A stretch of DNA of 64,000 nt. Origin: Metallyticus violacea (taxonomy: Eukaryota > Arthropoda > Insecta > Mantodea > Metallyticidae). A program made the translations under genes and the position numbers. Location: the NCBI GenBank assembly GCA_030762175.1, contig CM060833.1:2581501-2645500 (forward strand). The letters run 5' to 3'. Shown here piece after piece: positions 48,101 to 52,029 of this stretch (position 1 is its first letter; each line of letters begins with the position of its first letter). The notes beneath the pieces were generated by a model, which made no database searches, was not told the DNA's origin, and was given only the letters and a program-made list of their open reading frames with translations.

Positions 48101-48254
48101 ATAGTATGATTTAATTTTTTTTTTTTTTTTACTTACTTGTATCCTGCAAGTACATTGAGAAGGGTACTTTTGCCTGCGCCGGAAGGTCCCAATATGGCCG
48201 TCAGTTGTCCCGACCGAAACAGGCCACTTACACCTCTCAGTATTATCTTGTTTC
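3893..48254 (-). CDS. ABCG1/ABCG4-like half-transporter gene (10 visible coding exons, N-terminus missing)
   Basis: ATP-driven membrane transporter of ABC subfamily G, a half-transporter that must dimerise. In this branch the substrates are typically sterols or other lipids, which is family knowledge and not visible here. I joined ten exons on the minus strand: 48254-48137, 36512-36323, 32126-31981, 28385-28147, 26391-26272, 20651-20503, 20220-20052, 10724-10624, 6629-6474, 4315-3893. Every intron begins GT and ends AG, and phases agree across all nine junctions (2,0,2,1,1,0,1,0,0). The sum is 1811 bp, about 602 residues and a TGA stop, with no internal stop. Motif order is that of ABCG proteins: GPSGAGKST (Walker A), MQED (Q-loop), LSGGE (signature), IIFLDEPT (Walker B), TGLDD (D-loop), SLHTPSA (H-loop), then the membrane domain. 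ABCG proteins are about 600-700 residues, so only a short N-terminus is lacking. The intact frame argues for a functional gene despite heavy transposon load in its introns. Confidence 0.93.
4710..5045. repeat. AT-rich degenerate tandem repeat, unit about 70 bp
   Basis: Recurring block of AATAATTTGAGTTTTT, then a TTTTTAATTTTTAAC stretch and a CTATATAGCTATA-like core. About four to five diverged units. Lies in the last ABCG intron. Confidence 0.6.
5276..5460 (-). mobile_element. SINE family B fragment without tRNA head
   Basis: Carries the tail and body of family B (ttatttacgaacgctcttt, then cagcgtcccattcaa-like, then gaggttcttttacgtgccgtaaa). It lacks the tRNA-like head found in the copies at 1, 49004 and 51780. 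Confidence 0.75.
5470..6350 (+). pseudogene. Mariner transposase relic
   Basis: The plus-strand reading in shifting frames gives [11 protein letters not shown] (the DETWxxHYxPETK region), LPHDNAPD (second catalytic aspartate) and a C-terminus resembling the W..RWDKC block. Many stops and shifts. It is richer in CpG than the flanks. Sits in the ABCG intron 4316-6473. Confidence 0.6.
6474..6629 (-). CDS. ABCG exon with central membrane spans
   Basis: The acceptor CTGTTTCAG ends at 6630 and the donor GTAAGT is at 6473-6468. Its 52 codons start [21 protein letters not shown] (third span and loop) and continue [20 protein letters not shown] (fourth span) to SSTLSIV. It is phase 0 at both ends and joins [13 protein letters not shown] in the next exon, a known ABCG continuity. 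Confidence 0.93.
7041..7830 (-). pseudogene. Mariner transposase relic, 3' truncated
   Basis: Minus frames encode [11 protein letters not shown], then [39 protein letters not shown] and [10 protein letters not shown], the order of a mariner N-terminal and early catalytic region. A run of G at 7278-7287 gives a PPPP insertion after FYYCT. The frame is broken in the middle, and the part with the second and third catalytic aspartates is missing. Confidence 0.75.
8560..9390. other. Unassigned intronic stretch
   Basis: No convincing coding frame on either strand. It is moderately richer in CpG and GC than the flanks and may be an old, unrecognisable transposon. No homology to other parts of the window seen. 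Confidence 0.4.
9500..10440 (-). pseudogene. Mariner transposase relic
   Basis: The minus strand shows [32 protein letters not shown] (the HxDNAPAH block with the second catalytic aspartate) at about 9740-9850. Further upstream it shows an N-terminal region with the RPSGRPI-like hinge seen in antisense at 10240. The plus-strand open stretch at 10032-10406 is only its shadow. Right flank lies close to the ABCG exon at 10624. Confidence 0.7.
10624..10724 (-). CDS. ABCG exon with [10 protein letters not shown] motif
   Basis: A 101-bp exon not visible as a long open frame. The acceptor GATGCAG ends at 10725 and the donor GTAAAG is at 10623-10618, a slightly weaker donor. It reads [20 protein letters not shown], then [13 protein letters not shown]. 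This matches the conserved ABCG segment with FP..E, REH/Y.N.WYSL and a small stretch ending PFQ or PVQ. The usual FPxE is YPGE across the splice junction. Phase 1 in, phase 0 out. Confidence 0.92.
11247..12513 (-). mobile_element. Mariner family A, copy 1 (broken transposase)
   Basis: Terminal repeats are imperfect: left CGAGGAGAAGTTCATAAGTT, right ending in GGAAACTTATGGGCC. The transposase starts at 12351 ([14 protein letters not shown]), with [17 protein letters not shown] (HTH hinge) in 12064-12351, [24 protein letters not shown] near 11720-11820, and [14 protein letters not shown], then [13 protein letters not shown] in 11373-11630. The second catalytic aspartate is in LLHDTAP and the third in SPDLAPSD. 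Frames are broken and a run of C lies at 11380-11389 near the 3' end. Confidence 0.85.
13110..13405 (-). mobile_element. SINE family A copy 1
   Basis: The tRNA-like head is at the right edge on the minus strand (GGCACC..TGGG, CGAGGTCGTTGAGGCGCGG, GGTTCGATGCCC). The body has CCAGGTTTTCCTCAGTCCTCAT, and the tail reads GGGCACAAACACTATTAAAA. An internal poly-T run (13201-13229) expands the body. Head resembles Ser/Leu-type tRNA. Confidence 0.85.
13985..14665 (+). pseudogene. Transposase relic, family F copy 1
   Basis: The plus-strand frame at 14198-14458 reads [17 protein letters not shown], then [27 protein letters not shown]. This is the DDE-transposase block with the DSATAH aspartate replaced by glutamate and the SPDLTxxD aspartate kept. 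After a shift comes [13 protein letters not shown], the usual C-terminus of this insect transposase group. Shares sequence with 26585-27700. Confidence 0.75.
14713..14970 (-). mobile_element. SINE family A copy 2 with perfect target duplication
   Basis: Full-length copy on the minus strand. It is flanked by a perfect 12-bp duplication GTAATTGGAACT at 14701-14712 and 14971-14982. The B box GGGTGCGAATCCC is slightly mutated. Target duplications of this size fit LINE-driven insertion. Confidence 0.9.
15044..15112 (-). ncRNA. Candidate hammerhead ribozyme core
   Basis: On the minus strand, CTGATGA is followed by a short hairpin GCAG-loop-CTGC and then GAAAC. This is the order of the hammerhead core (box CUGAUGA, stem II, box GAAA). 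Hammerheads are known in terminal repeats of Penelope-like elements, and one such element lies 1.8 kb upstream on the same strand. A convincing NUH cleavage site with stems I and III was not fully resolved, and one extra U sits before stem II. Confidence 0.35.
16860..18262 (-). pseudogene. Penelope-like element: reverse transcriptase plus GIY-YIG endonuclease, 5' truncated
   Basis: The minus strand reads [11 protein letters not shown] (RT motif A, near 18180-18210). After a frameshift come [37 protein letters not shown] (YxDD box at 17909-17926) and TFLDIVISL. The second frame, 16875-17474, carries a cysteine-rich stretch ([11 protein letters not shown]) and the GIY-YIG nuclease core [19 protein letters not shown] with R and NNHRRS downstream. 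RT followed by GIY-YIG defines endonuclease-bearing Penelope elements. The two frames are separated by stops, so the copy is inactive. The RT N-terminus is missing. Confidence 0.9.
18921..19791 (-). mobile_element. Element family J copy 1 (Tc1/mariner-like, internally deleted)
   Basis: Flanked by TA on both sides (18919-18920, 19792-19793). Terminal inverted repeats of about 30 bp: AGGGTGCCAAAAAATGTATA, then CACACTT left; mirrored at 19765-19791. The minus frame 19041-19415 retains [39 protein letters not shown] (third catalytic aspartate) and [13 protein letters not shown] at the C-terminus. The central transposase is deleted, so mobility would need help in trans. Confidence 0.88.
20052..20220 (-). 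CDS. ABCG exon with first two membrane spans
   Basis: The acceptor TATTGCAG ends at 20221 and the donor GTAAGT is at 20051-20046. It is separated from the previous exon by a short 282-bp intron. It encodes a first hydrophobic span ([17 protein letters not shown]), the NDASKSLFN loop, and a second span ([19 protein letters not shown]). Phase 0 in, phase 1 out. Confidence 0.92.
20503..20651 (-). CDS. ABCG exon: linker and start of membrane domain
   Basis: The acceptor CTTGTAG ends at 20652 and the donor GTGAGT is at 20502-20497. The 149-bp exon encodes a variable linker ([14 protein letters not shown]), then [21 protein letters not shown]. That is the typical ABCG entry helix before the first membrane span (family pattern: TQF, RRxLLQ, RD). 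Phase 1 in, phase 0 out. Confidence 0.92.
21290..22090 (-). pseudogene. Mariner relic, family G copy 1
   Basis: The minus strand shows ADETWLHHF (first catalytic region), a PIVQI.P stretch for YSPDLAP, and a C-terminal [13 protein letters not shown] block for RWDRCI. The N-terminal part (21890-22060) matches the same segment at 32400-32560 and 37440-37600. Riddled with stops. Confidence 0.65.
22480..23300 (+). pseudogene. Mariner transposase relic
   Basis: The plus frame 22533-22823 reads [13 protein letters not shown], then [36 protein letters not shown] (HTH hinge), and 22851-22940 reads [18 protein letters not shown]. Later frames give [12 protein letters not shown] (second catalytic aspartate) and PPYSPYLVF, where the third aspartate region is degenerate. 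A G run at 22643-22650 shifts the frame. Confidence 0.75.
23725..24570 (+). pseudogene. Non-LTR retrotransposon ORF2 3' fragment
   Basis: Plus-strand reading gives [16 protein letters not shown], then [41 protein letters not shown], and a zinc-knuckle-like [17 protein letters not shown]. These are the post-RT and C-terminal parts of a LINE. Stops and indels throughout; no 5' part. Confidence 0.65.
24855..25598 (+). mobile_element. Element family J copy 2
   Basis: Plus-oriented relative of 18921-19791. The right end GTGTATACATTTTTGGCACC is clean and followed by TA (25599-25600); the left end is eroded. The frame 25280-25480 keeps [20 protein letters not shown] and [13 protein letters not shown]. 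The central transposase is deleted but not at the same breakpoints as copy 1. Confidence 0.85.
25960..26039. mobile_element. hAT-type terminal inverted repeat end
   Basis: The sequence ends GGACCATAGTTTGAGAACCACTG, i.e. CAGTGGTTCTCAAAC on the other strand. This is the classic terminal repeat style of many animal hAT elements. No matching left end found nearby, so it is a truncated or solo end. Confidence 0.5.
26272..26391 (-). CDS. ABCG linker exon ([10 protein letters not shown])
   Basis: A 120-bp exon that no long open frame shows. The acceptor TGTTACAG ends at 26392 and the donor GTAAGT is at 26271-26266. It completes a valine codon (G|TG) and reads [19 protein letters not shown], the segment that follows NPADF in ABCG proteins (human ABCG1 has a VMEVASGEYGD-like stretch), then a less conserved cytosolic linker with [10 protein letters not shown]. 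Phases are 1 in and 1 out, matching both neighbours. Confidence 0.92.
26585..27700 (+). pseudogene. Transposase relic, family F copy 2
   Basis: Shares left-hand (gcaagcctgcttgcttactt) and right-hand (gaatgaaggggggcagtttc) blocks with the copy at 13985-14665. Plus frames show an [20 protein letters not shown] stretch, [16 protein letters not shown], and the C-terminus [14 protein letters not shown] poly-A run at 26848-26868 interrupts the N-terminal part. A smaller piece of the left block recurs at 10905-10965. Confidence 0.75.
28147..28385 (-). CDS. ABCG exon with D-loop and H-loop
   Basis: The acceptor ATTTTAG ends at 28386 and the donor GTAAGT is at 28146-28141. It encodes [10 protein letters not shown] (D-loop), [17 protein letters not shown] (H-loop histidine) and ends NPADF, the conserved end of the ABCG nucleotide-binding domain. 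The usual HQPSA after the switch histidine is HTPSA here. [10 protein letters not shown] in place of SGLDS is the pattern I associate with insect ABCG1/4-like proteins. Phase 2 in, phase 1 out, 239 bp. Confidence 0.93.
28960..30245 (-). pseudogene. Tc1-like transposase relic (copy 1), split by a SINE
   Basis: The minus strand, outer to inner, shows [20 protein letters not shown] near 29990-30070, [20 protein letters not shown] near 29340-29410 (third catalytic residue region of Tc1), and [18 protein letters not shown] at 29230-29290. SINE A copy 3 sits in the middle at 29601-29862. The relative at 59880-60570 lacks that insertion. Frames are broken. Confidence 0.8.
29601..29862 (-). mobile_element. 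SINE family A copy 3 inserted in the Tc1 relic
   Basis: The tRNA-like head is at the right (CCGCTAGGG..GGCCGAGGTCGTTAAGGCGCGG, GGTTCGAATCCC) and the body continues on the minus strand. Flanked by a 9-bp duplication with one mismatch: ATCCAGGAT (29592-29600) and ATCAAGGAT (29863-29871). The related Tc1 copy at about 60420-60435 carries the unoccupied site. Confidence 0.88.
30884..31919 (-). mobile_element. Tc1/mariner-like element H with 23-bp terminal repeats
   Basis: TA flanks (30882-30883, 31920-31921) bound 23-bp inverted repeats that differ at two bases and share TTACCATAAATACTGT (30891-30906; mirrored 31897-31912). On the minus strand 31660-31866 encodes an [23 protein letters not shown], then [15 protein letters not shown]. 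Near 31150-31220 it shows [14 protein letters not shown] (the DSAPAHKA block). Frames are broken, so not autonomous. It sits in the ABCG intron 28386-31980, ending about 60 bp from the signature-motif exon. Confidence 0.88.
31981..32126 (-). CDS. ABCG exon with signature motif and Walker B
   Basis: The acceptor TGTTCAG ends at 32127 and the donor GTAAGT is at 31980-31975. The 146-bp exon encodes [10 protein letters not shown], then [16 protein letters not shown] (ABC signature) and IIFLDEPT (Walker B with the catalytic glutamate). It ends in phase 2, splitting the threonine before GLDD. This exon is too short to show as a long open frame, but every residue matches the ABCG pattern. Confidence 0.93.
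32207..33137 (+). mobile_element. Mariner family G copy 2
   Basis: Between TA dinucleotides (32205-32206, 33138-33139). The left end is CGAGGGCTATTCAATAAAGA and the right end, ATTGAATTACCCTCA, mirrors it imperfectly. The plus strand reads [20 protein letters not shown], then [19 protein letters not shown], and [18 protein letters not shown], a mariner N-terminal half. The middle is deleted and the C-terminal part is degenerate. Located in the ABCG intron 32127-36322. Confidence 0.82.
33425..33510 (-). other. tRNA-like sequence, probably a SINE or tRNA pseudogene
   Basis: The minus strand starts CCGCACGGTAGCTCAGTTGG, then TTAGAGCGTTGGC, an intact-looking tRNA 5' half with A box. The T-arm and B box are degraded (GATCCGAATTT). 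Not a functional tRNA gene as read. Confidence 0.5.
34140..34419 (-). pseudogene. 3' part of the interrupted host mariner
   Basis: Picks up after the nested element: AGNETAI (for TPETKQQ), a degraded catalytic stretch [11 protein letters not shown], and HPPSSPDL (third aspartate region). Strongly decayed toward 34140. Confidence 0.6.
34422..35611 (-). mobile_element. Mariner family D, nested inside another mariner
   Basis: Bounded by TA (34420-34421 and 35612-35613). The left terminus is CGAGGGCCATTCTAAAAGTT and the right ends ACTTTTAAAACTCCCCTCA. Transposase frames on the minus strand: start [12 protein letters not shown] at 35434; 34516-34869 has [20 protein letters not shown] and [12 protein letters not shown]; the C-terminus at 34500-34535 reads [15 protein letters not shown]. 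Internal deletions and frameshifts present. Confidence 0.85.
35614..36000 (-). pseudogene. 5' half of a mariner interrupted by family D
   Basis: The minus strand reads [20 protein letters not shown], then [19 protein letters not shown], and [11 protein letters not shown], where the host frame stops at the TA target. The other half starts at 34419 and continues in frame (AGNETAI). Confidence 0.8.
36323..36512 (-). CDS. ABCG exon with Q-loop
   Basis: The acceptor TTTTCAG ends at 36513 and the donor is GTGAGT at 36322-36317. It begins with the last base of the split lysine codon (AA|A) and encodes the INGKPR strand, then [17 protein letters not shown]. The glutamine of MQED is the Q-loop residue. 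The end, SGQQKRLV, leads in phase 0 into VEEIL of the next exon. Length is 190 bp. Confidence 0.93.
37181..37210. repeat. (CTTTG)6 microsatellite
   Basis: Six perfect CTTTG units. Confidence 0.95.
37380..37640 (-). pseudogene. Mariner family G copy 3, N-terminal fragment
   Basis: The minus strand matches 32400-32560 and 21890-22060 (the AAACAACNCACTC, CTTTGTCTCAACAAATC and GAGGGGAGGCAATCAATTTC blocks). Encodes the [10 protein letters not shown] and [16 protein letters not shown] hinge. Only the first about 90 codons remain. Confidence 0.7.
38207..38445 (+). mobile_element. SINE family A copy (plus strand, degraded)
   Basis: Head CACGGGTGGCCGAGGTC and a mutated B box (GGTTCCAATCAGG). Body with CATAAATGGCAAATACCCTA and ATTTCATTTCACGTATTATC. 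A C-run at 38301-38310 replaces part of the body. Confidence 0.8.
38627..38892 (+). mobile_element. SINE family A copy (plus strand, full length)
   Basis: Head GGGTGGCCGAGGTCGCTAAG with the B box GATTCGAATCCC. Body and tail through GTGTCTCAATAGTAAAAACG, then ACGTTAAACATT. Immediately left, 38581-38615 is a fragment of the SINE tail in the opposite orientation (AATGGTGTTTAACGCCCGTT). Confidence 0.88.
38900..40680. other. AT-rich intronic stretch without recognisable genes
   Basis: No coding support. It contains a tRNA-like piece on the minus strand at 39320-39385 (GTGGCCGAGCGGTTTAGAAG; GGGTTCAAATACC), which also appears in part at 63898-63980, and a segment 40143-40200 shared with 61455-61500. 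Confidence 0.5.
40684..41614 (-). mobile_element. Mariner family A, copy 2 (internal deletion)
   Basis: TA flanks at 40682-40683 and 41615-41616; terminal repeats start TGAGGGTGGGTCATTAAGTT. Minus frames: [22 protein letters not shown] within 41012-41290, and [20 protein letters not shown], then [20 protein letters not shown] in 40803-41033. A deletion of about 0.3 kb removes most of the helix-turn-helix region. A C run sits at 40814-40824, at the same place as in the other copies. Confidence 0.87.
42087..42124. repeat. (ATC)n microsatellite
   Basis: About twelve ATC/TCA units. Confidence 0.95.
42728..42999 (+). mobile_element. SINE family A copy (plus strand, full length)
   Basis: Head GAGTGGCTCAGGTCGTTAAG, B box AGTTCGAATCCC, conserved body, tail GTAAAAACGGGCGTTAAACA followed by AATAAATAAATAAATG. 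It is among the best preserved copies. Confidence 0.9.
43320..44015 (+). pseudogene. Mariner relic (family I copy 1)
   Basis: Plus strand: [17 protein letters not shown] start of the recognition domain, [12 protein letters not shown] hinge, then a [21 protein letters not shown] stretch corresponding to VCARWVPRxLTxEQK. The end, AVFWDTSG, matches the FWD strand. Stops throughout. A shorter copy of the same start lies at 63590-63900. Confidence 0.65.
44431..44690 (-). mobile_element. SINE family A copy with 14-bp target duplication
   Basis: Minus-strand copy. Duplication TTTTTGTGAGCATG (44417-44430) and TTTTTGTGAGCGTG (44691-44704), one mismatch. Internal deletion in the body. Confidence 0.88.
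44781..45087 (-). other. Unassigned open stretch in ABCG intron
   Basis: The minus frame stays open from about 45087 to 44781 through [20 protein letters not shown], then [20 protein letters not shown] and [16 protein letters not shown]. It could break at a GTGAGT donor near 44835. Composition is coding-like, but no family is recognised. It lies between two ABCG exons, so it cannot be the missing N-terminal exon. A nested gene, an alternative exon or chance are all possible. Confidence 0.25.
46110..46440 (+). pseudogene. Mariner N-terminal fragment
   Basis: Plus-strand reading in shifting frames: [17 protein letters not shown], then [11 protein letters not shown], a RISRQPFTL stretch for REIxxxLxIG, and [11 protein letters not shown] (start of the catalytic domain). 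No C-terminal half. Confidence 0.6.
46600..46885 (-). mobile_element. Possible tRNA-derived SINE of a third family
   Basis: The minus strand carries AAGTTCGATTCCCG (B-box like, near 46828-46842), preceded by a tRNA-like AACATTTGAGATTCGCATTC stretch. Only one copy is visible here, so the assignment is tentative. Confidence 0.35.
46891..48101 (-). mobile_element. Mariner family D copy 2, ending 30 bp from the Walker A exon
   Basis: Both termini have lost their outermost bases (GTTCTAAAAGTGTTCGACCT left, GACAATTCCGAGTCAGGT right). Minus frames: [20 protein letters not shown] and [20 protein letters not shown] in 47310-47618; [20 protein letters not shown] and [15 protein letters not shown] in 46870-47157. 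The middle (HDNA region) is preserved near 47200 but shifted. Confidence 0.82.
48137..48254 (-). CDS. ABCG exon with Walker A (first visible coding exon)
   Basis: The acceptor is TTACAG just before 48254 and the donor is GTAAGT at 48136-48131. The exon enters in phase 1, reads from [10 protein letters not shown] through the P-loop GPSGAGKST to LLNVLAGY, and ends with two bases of a lysine codon. A longer open stretch over the same bases (48005-48274) is in the wrong frame. The preceding exon must end in phase 1 and encode the N-terminal beta strand region; it was not found up to 64000. Confidence 0.93.
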
Positions 48255-48994
48255 CTGTAAGAAAAATATATCACAAATGAGAAAAGGTAGACAACTTATT
48301 AATGAAACTAGTGTCTGACACAAAAATATATACTGACCGTAACGCTAGAACGAAAGTGTCACGTAGAAAGTAAGAGTAAAATATATCACCTTCTGGTTTT
48401 CGTGAACCTGAGCATCTCTTACAACTGATATATAGAATGAGAAGAAAATTATCTTTACACCAAGAAAGACCCAAGTCTGCTAGAGCTTTTAGGGCTGCAG
48501 TTCTGAGCAACTTTCACAGATAATAGTTAGATAAGCAGGCAACGGCATGATAGCTCAGACGTTTAGAACGTCATGCTGTAATGGTGTCAAATATCACCTT
48601 TTTTCTGCCGGAGTTAAAGGAGATTTGCCACCATTACAGTGATTTACCCGCCCCTATCAATTTATATTTACGAATAGGAGGCGAGCGCCATCAGGCCGTA
48701 GCGAGCCGCAGCAAATCACTGGGTTCATCGGTTTCTAGGATTTACCCGAGGTATATTTTAAGGTTAGTGTGCGTGTGTGTGAATTAACTGTGAATTCCAA
48801 TAAGACAACGCGTGGTAAAAAGTTAAAAACTGTTTTGTAGTATAAAATCTGTGTGCTCTATCTCCGCTGCCGCTCGGGACTGCAACTCTAACCTCTCTAC
48901 CGCAAGTTGAGAAGACTGCCTCAGGTTGGTTTAAGCAGATCTGGTTATTGTATGGAGGAATGTCATGTGCTGAGAACGCGGCTAGTGGCAGGGC

Positions 48995-49003
48995 ATCGCA
49001 CTG
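48995..49003. repeat. Left target duplication of SINE B
   Basis: Part of the 11-bp direct repeat GCATCGCACTG (48993-49003; right copy 49309-49319) that bounds the SINE at 49004-49308. Confidence 0.85.
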
Positions 49004-49308
49004 GTTGGTCCTTGTGGTGTAGTGGTTACCATACTTGCCTCCTAAACCCAAGATCGCGGCTTCGAATCCGGCCAGGACCGATGGCTTTTTTCGGGCGTAA
49101 AAATCCTAAGTAAAGCCATCGGAAGGGAAGGGAAGTAAAGCCGTGGGCCCCGTGTCGTATATTTACGGCAGGAAAAAGAACCTCAAGCCTGAAAGAGAGG
49201 CTTCTGAGCAAAATTTGTCGGCCGTTTCACGCCTCAAGTTGAATGGGACGCTGATGACCTGAGATGTTAAAGAGAGTCCATAAATAAATCAATCAAAAAA
49301 AAAAAAAA
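49004..49308 (+). mobile_element. SINE family B, complete copy with poly-A tail
   Basis: tRNA-like head (TGTGGTGTAGTGGTTACCAT, B box GCTTCGAATCC), then body GGACCGATGGCTTTTTTCGG and CCGTAAATATACG-like, and tail ending in an A run. Perfect 11-bp duplication on both sides. Youngest-looking insertion in the window. Confidence 0.92.
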
Positions 49309-49559
49309 GCATCGCACTGCTGTAGAGAGAACGCCATACTCAACTCATATCTTTGGCAGTAGCGAGCTTACTTATCTCTACACAGTACAGCGGTCTCTTA
49401 ACATGGACTTTCTAACCTTCCTGTGGGGAACGAGGTCATGTATCTGCTATTTCTTCCTCCATTAAGCTAATAGCGTTCTGAAATCATTATAATAGTAATT
49501 CTGTACGTTACATACTATACAAGAATGCTCAATGCACAGAGATCTCTCAATAAACTCTC

Positions 49560-50290
49560 CACCAATGCCATGTTAACTCATGGTATTACGCCACCACCGG
49601 AATTTCTTCATGTTCGGTGGACATGGCACCTCAATGAACCTCAGCGATACCAATTTTGTGGTCGTAGTGTTGGAGGCCGACACTTCCCCTTTTGCTGCTC
49701 TTTCTTGAGGAAGCCAATCTATTAGAAGTCTGAAGAGTTCCAATAGACGATCATCTGCTTGTTCGCAGATGGAGCAGCACGAACTGTCTGAGCCAGGGGC
49801 TGTCTGGGAGATTCCATTGCCTCGATTGGACTTTCTTCTGGTAGTGAGACCAGGACCTGTCACCAGCTTCTCTAAATATCCGGATCTTCGTTGTGCATTT
49901 CCAGTAAGCGACGAAAGACCTCTGCTTTTTGTCCTTCTGTGTCAAGTCCGTAGAATGCGCACACCGGTTTCATATTCAATAATGGAGTGTAGGGTTGCGC
50001 GGCCGAGTACTGCCTTACATTTCAGTTCATCATTTCAAACACAAGCTCAATGTTCCTGGGAGACGGCGATGTTGACGGACGACCAGGACTCACATTGCAG
50101 ATTTCTTGCCGCTGGCGCGCCCATTGGTTAGTTGCTGTTCTTCTACAAAAGGCATGCATTTCATCTTTGTCATGTTGGACGATTTCCATCTTGTCCACGT
50201 CTTTCTCTACTTGACAACAAACGATTACTGTCCTTTCGCTCCACCGTCTGCTTACAACCACCATCTAGAGTCTGCATGGGGAACTAGAAT
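49560..50290 (-). other. Unassigned GC-richer stretch with long broken frames
   Basis: Minus frames read HAFCRRTATNQWARQRQE, then SPGRPSTSPSPRNIELV, and RLLELFRLLIDWLPQERAAK. Frames are interrupted by shifts. Higher GC and CpG than surroundings suggest a former coding sequence, possibly a transposon, but no family is recognised. It is upstream of the ABCG Walker A exon; I saw no resemblance to ABCG N-termini. Confidence 0.3.
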
Positions 50291-50866
50291 CAGTCCATCG
50301 CCCTACGAAAGCTAACACACTAAAGTGGAAAGAGCATTTTGATTTTCTATCGCCTCATCTCCGATCCCGGCGCAATAATACACAGAATACATACTTGCTA
50401 TCACTATTTTGTCGCTGACTGCACCTGAGTTAGGTTTCTGCCTGTGTGATGCCTGACCGTATACCGGCAGGAGTTTCCTCGTGCGATGATTCCTTTTGTT
50501 TTCCCAAGAAGGCAAGCAGGAATATTTCTGAGCAGCCAAAACCAGGACTTAGAGGGAGATGTTACCGAAAGCATCATCTATATCCAGGAAGACCCTAGGG
50601 ATTAGAATATTATGAGATAAAAAAATTAAAAGTCTACACTTTTTCAAATTATGGTTTCACAAAAGTTCAGTATTACGGTTTTGGTGCTTGCGCCTTATAG
50701 TCTATGTTTTAACCCCAAGCCTTCACATTCATACCGGAAAATACTTTTTTTTTTAAAAGGTAAGATATTAAATGGCTGCGGATGGGGGTCATCCAGGTTC
50801 AGTATCAAATGGCTGAAGAAAAATGACAAAAGGAACAATAAAAATAGAACATACCTGGCTTATTTT

Positions 50867-51139
50867 GTTTATCGCCTGTTTTTACTACAGAGGCATCACA
50901 GGCGGTGACACTAATGATGATACAGGATATGAAATGGCATATAGGGAAAGGATTTTTTTAAGTAAGGAAACAAACGCTCCAGGTGCAAGTTTTGGGTACT
51001 TTCCCGGCATTTGCCATTTATGAAGACTGAGGAAAATCTGGAAAGAACCTCAGACAGAAAGGAGATCCTGGCGGGATTCGAACCCCAGATCTCCTACTCA
51101 CGAGTGCGCGCCTTAACGACCTCGGCCACCCGTGGCGGT
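50867..51139 (-). mobile_element. SINE family A copy beside a mariner A fragment
   Basis: Minus-strand copy with head CCGCCACGGGTGGCCGAGG and B box GGGTTCGAATCCC. Its right edge meets 51140, in the middle of the mariner A 3' region, so the SINE probably landed in that element. Confidence 0.88.
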
Positions 51140-51262
51140 TTCAAAGATGTGAGAAGTGTATTGCAATAAAGAGTAACTATATTGAAAAGTGAAATATAGT
51201 TTTTGTCTTTATCATACCTAGAAAATGGTTAGGCAGGAAGCTTTTGGACCTACCCTCGTATT
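51140..51262 (+). mobile_element. Mariner family A, 3' end fragment
   Basis: Reverse complement of the left end of copies at 40684 and 56674: AAGATGTGAGAAGTGTATTG, then a shared CATACCTAGAAAATGGTTA stretch, and the terminus TTTTGGACCTACCCTCG before TA. Confidence 0.85.
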
Positions 51263-51289
51263 CCAGTACTGAGCATGAACACCCAATAC

Positions 51290-51640
51290 TGTTGAATCTC
51301 GAGAAGACCGGACGGAAGGACTTATGCGCACAAACTTGTATGGTTTACCGATGACAATCAGGTACAGGTATGTATGGTCTATCTCCAAGGATAAACATTG
51401 TTTAAGTCTTAGTAAACACTGCACAGTTTTTCAGGCAGAAGTATTTGCTATCTTAAACTGCGCTCTTAGAGGATTGAGAAAGGCTATCATGGCAAAAAAC
51501 GATACTCAAAGTGCCTTAAAAACACTTTCTTTTGACCAGATGAAATCTAAAGTGGTATGGGAATGGTTAAATGCCCTGTATGCTGATACGCCCTTTTTCT
51601 GCTCTGGACCCGCGGCTGGAATCAATACAGCACTGCTAAG
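51290..51640 (+). pseudogene. LINE RNase H domain fragment
   Basis: The plus frame in 51324-51725 reads LSLSKHCTVFQAEVFAILNC, then AIMAKNDTQSALKTLSFDQM and KVVWEWLNAL. FQAEVFAI and the SALKxL strand are the RNase H core of I/Jockey-type LINEs. The catalytic D(S)Q is altered to NDTQ and the flanks are degenerate. Confidence 0.7.
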
Positions 51641-51779
51641 ACCGGGGTACGAACATAAAGCACGTTCTTTTAATTTACTGCTGAGGCACCCCAGGGTTCA
51701 ACCTTCCTGGACACTTAGATCCTAGCAACACTTTTTCCACTGCTCTCTTAACATCAGATAGAAGAGGAACAATTATTGA

Positions 51780-52016
51780 TGTATTTACGGACGCTCTTTG
51801 ACATCTCAGGTCATCAGCGTCCCATTCAACTCAGGGCGTGAAACGGCCGATAAATTTTGCTCAGAGGCCTCTCTTTCAGGCTTGAGGTTCTTTTTAGTGC
51901 CGTAAATGTACGACATGGGACCCACGGCTTTACTTCCCTTCCGAAGGAAGCCATACTTAGGATTTTTACACCGGAAAAATCCATCGGTCCTGGCCGGGTT
52001 CGAACCCGCGATCTTG
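51780..52016 (-). mobile_element. SINE family B copy
   Basis: Minus strand; B box GGGTTCGAACCCGG near 51994-52010. The tail is at the left (TATTTACGGACGCTCTTTGA). The A-box half of the head is truncated at 52017. Confidence 0.88.
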
Positions 52017-52029
52017 AAGAGGAACAAGG

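Noticed and set aside
48005..48274. 90-codon open frame over the Walker A exon
   Set aside because: It is in a different frame from the P-loop sequence and crosses both splice sites; the true exon is 48137-48254.
48541..48600. tRNA gene suggested by ATAGCTCAGACGTTTAGAACG
   Set aside because: Only an A-box-like half is present; no acceptor stem or T-arm pairing was seen.
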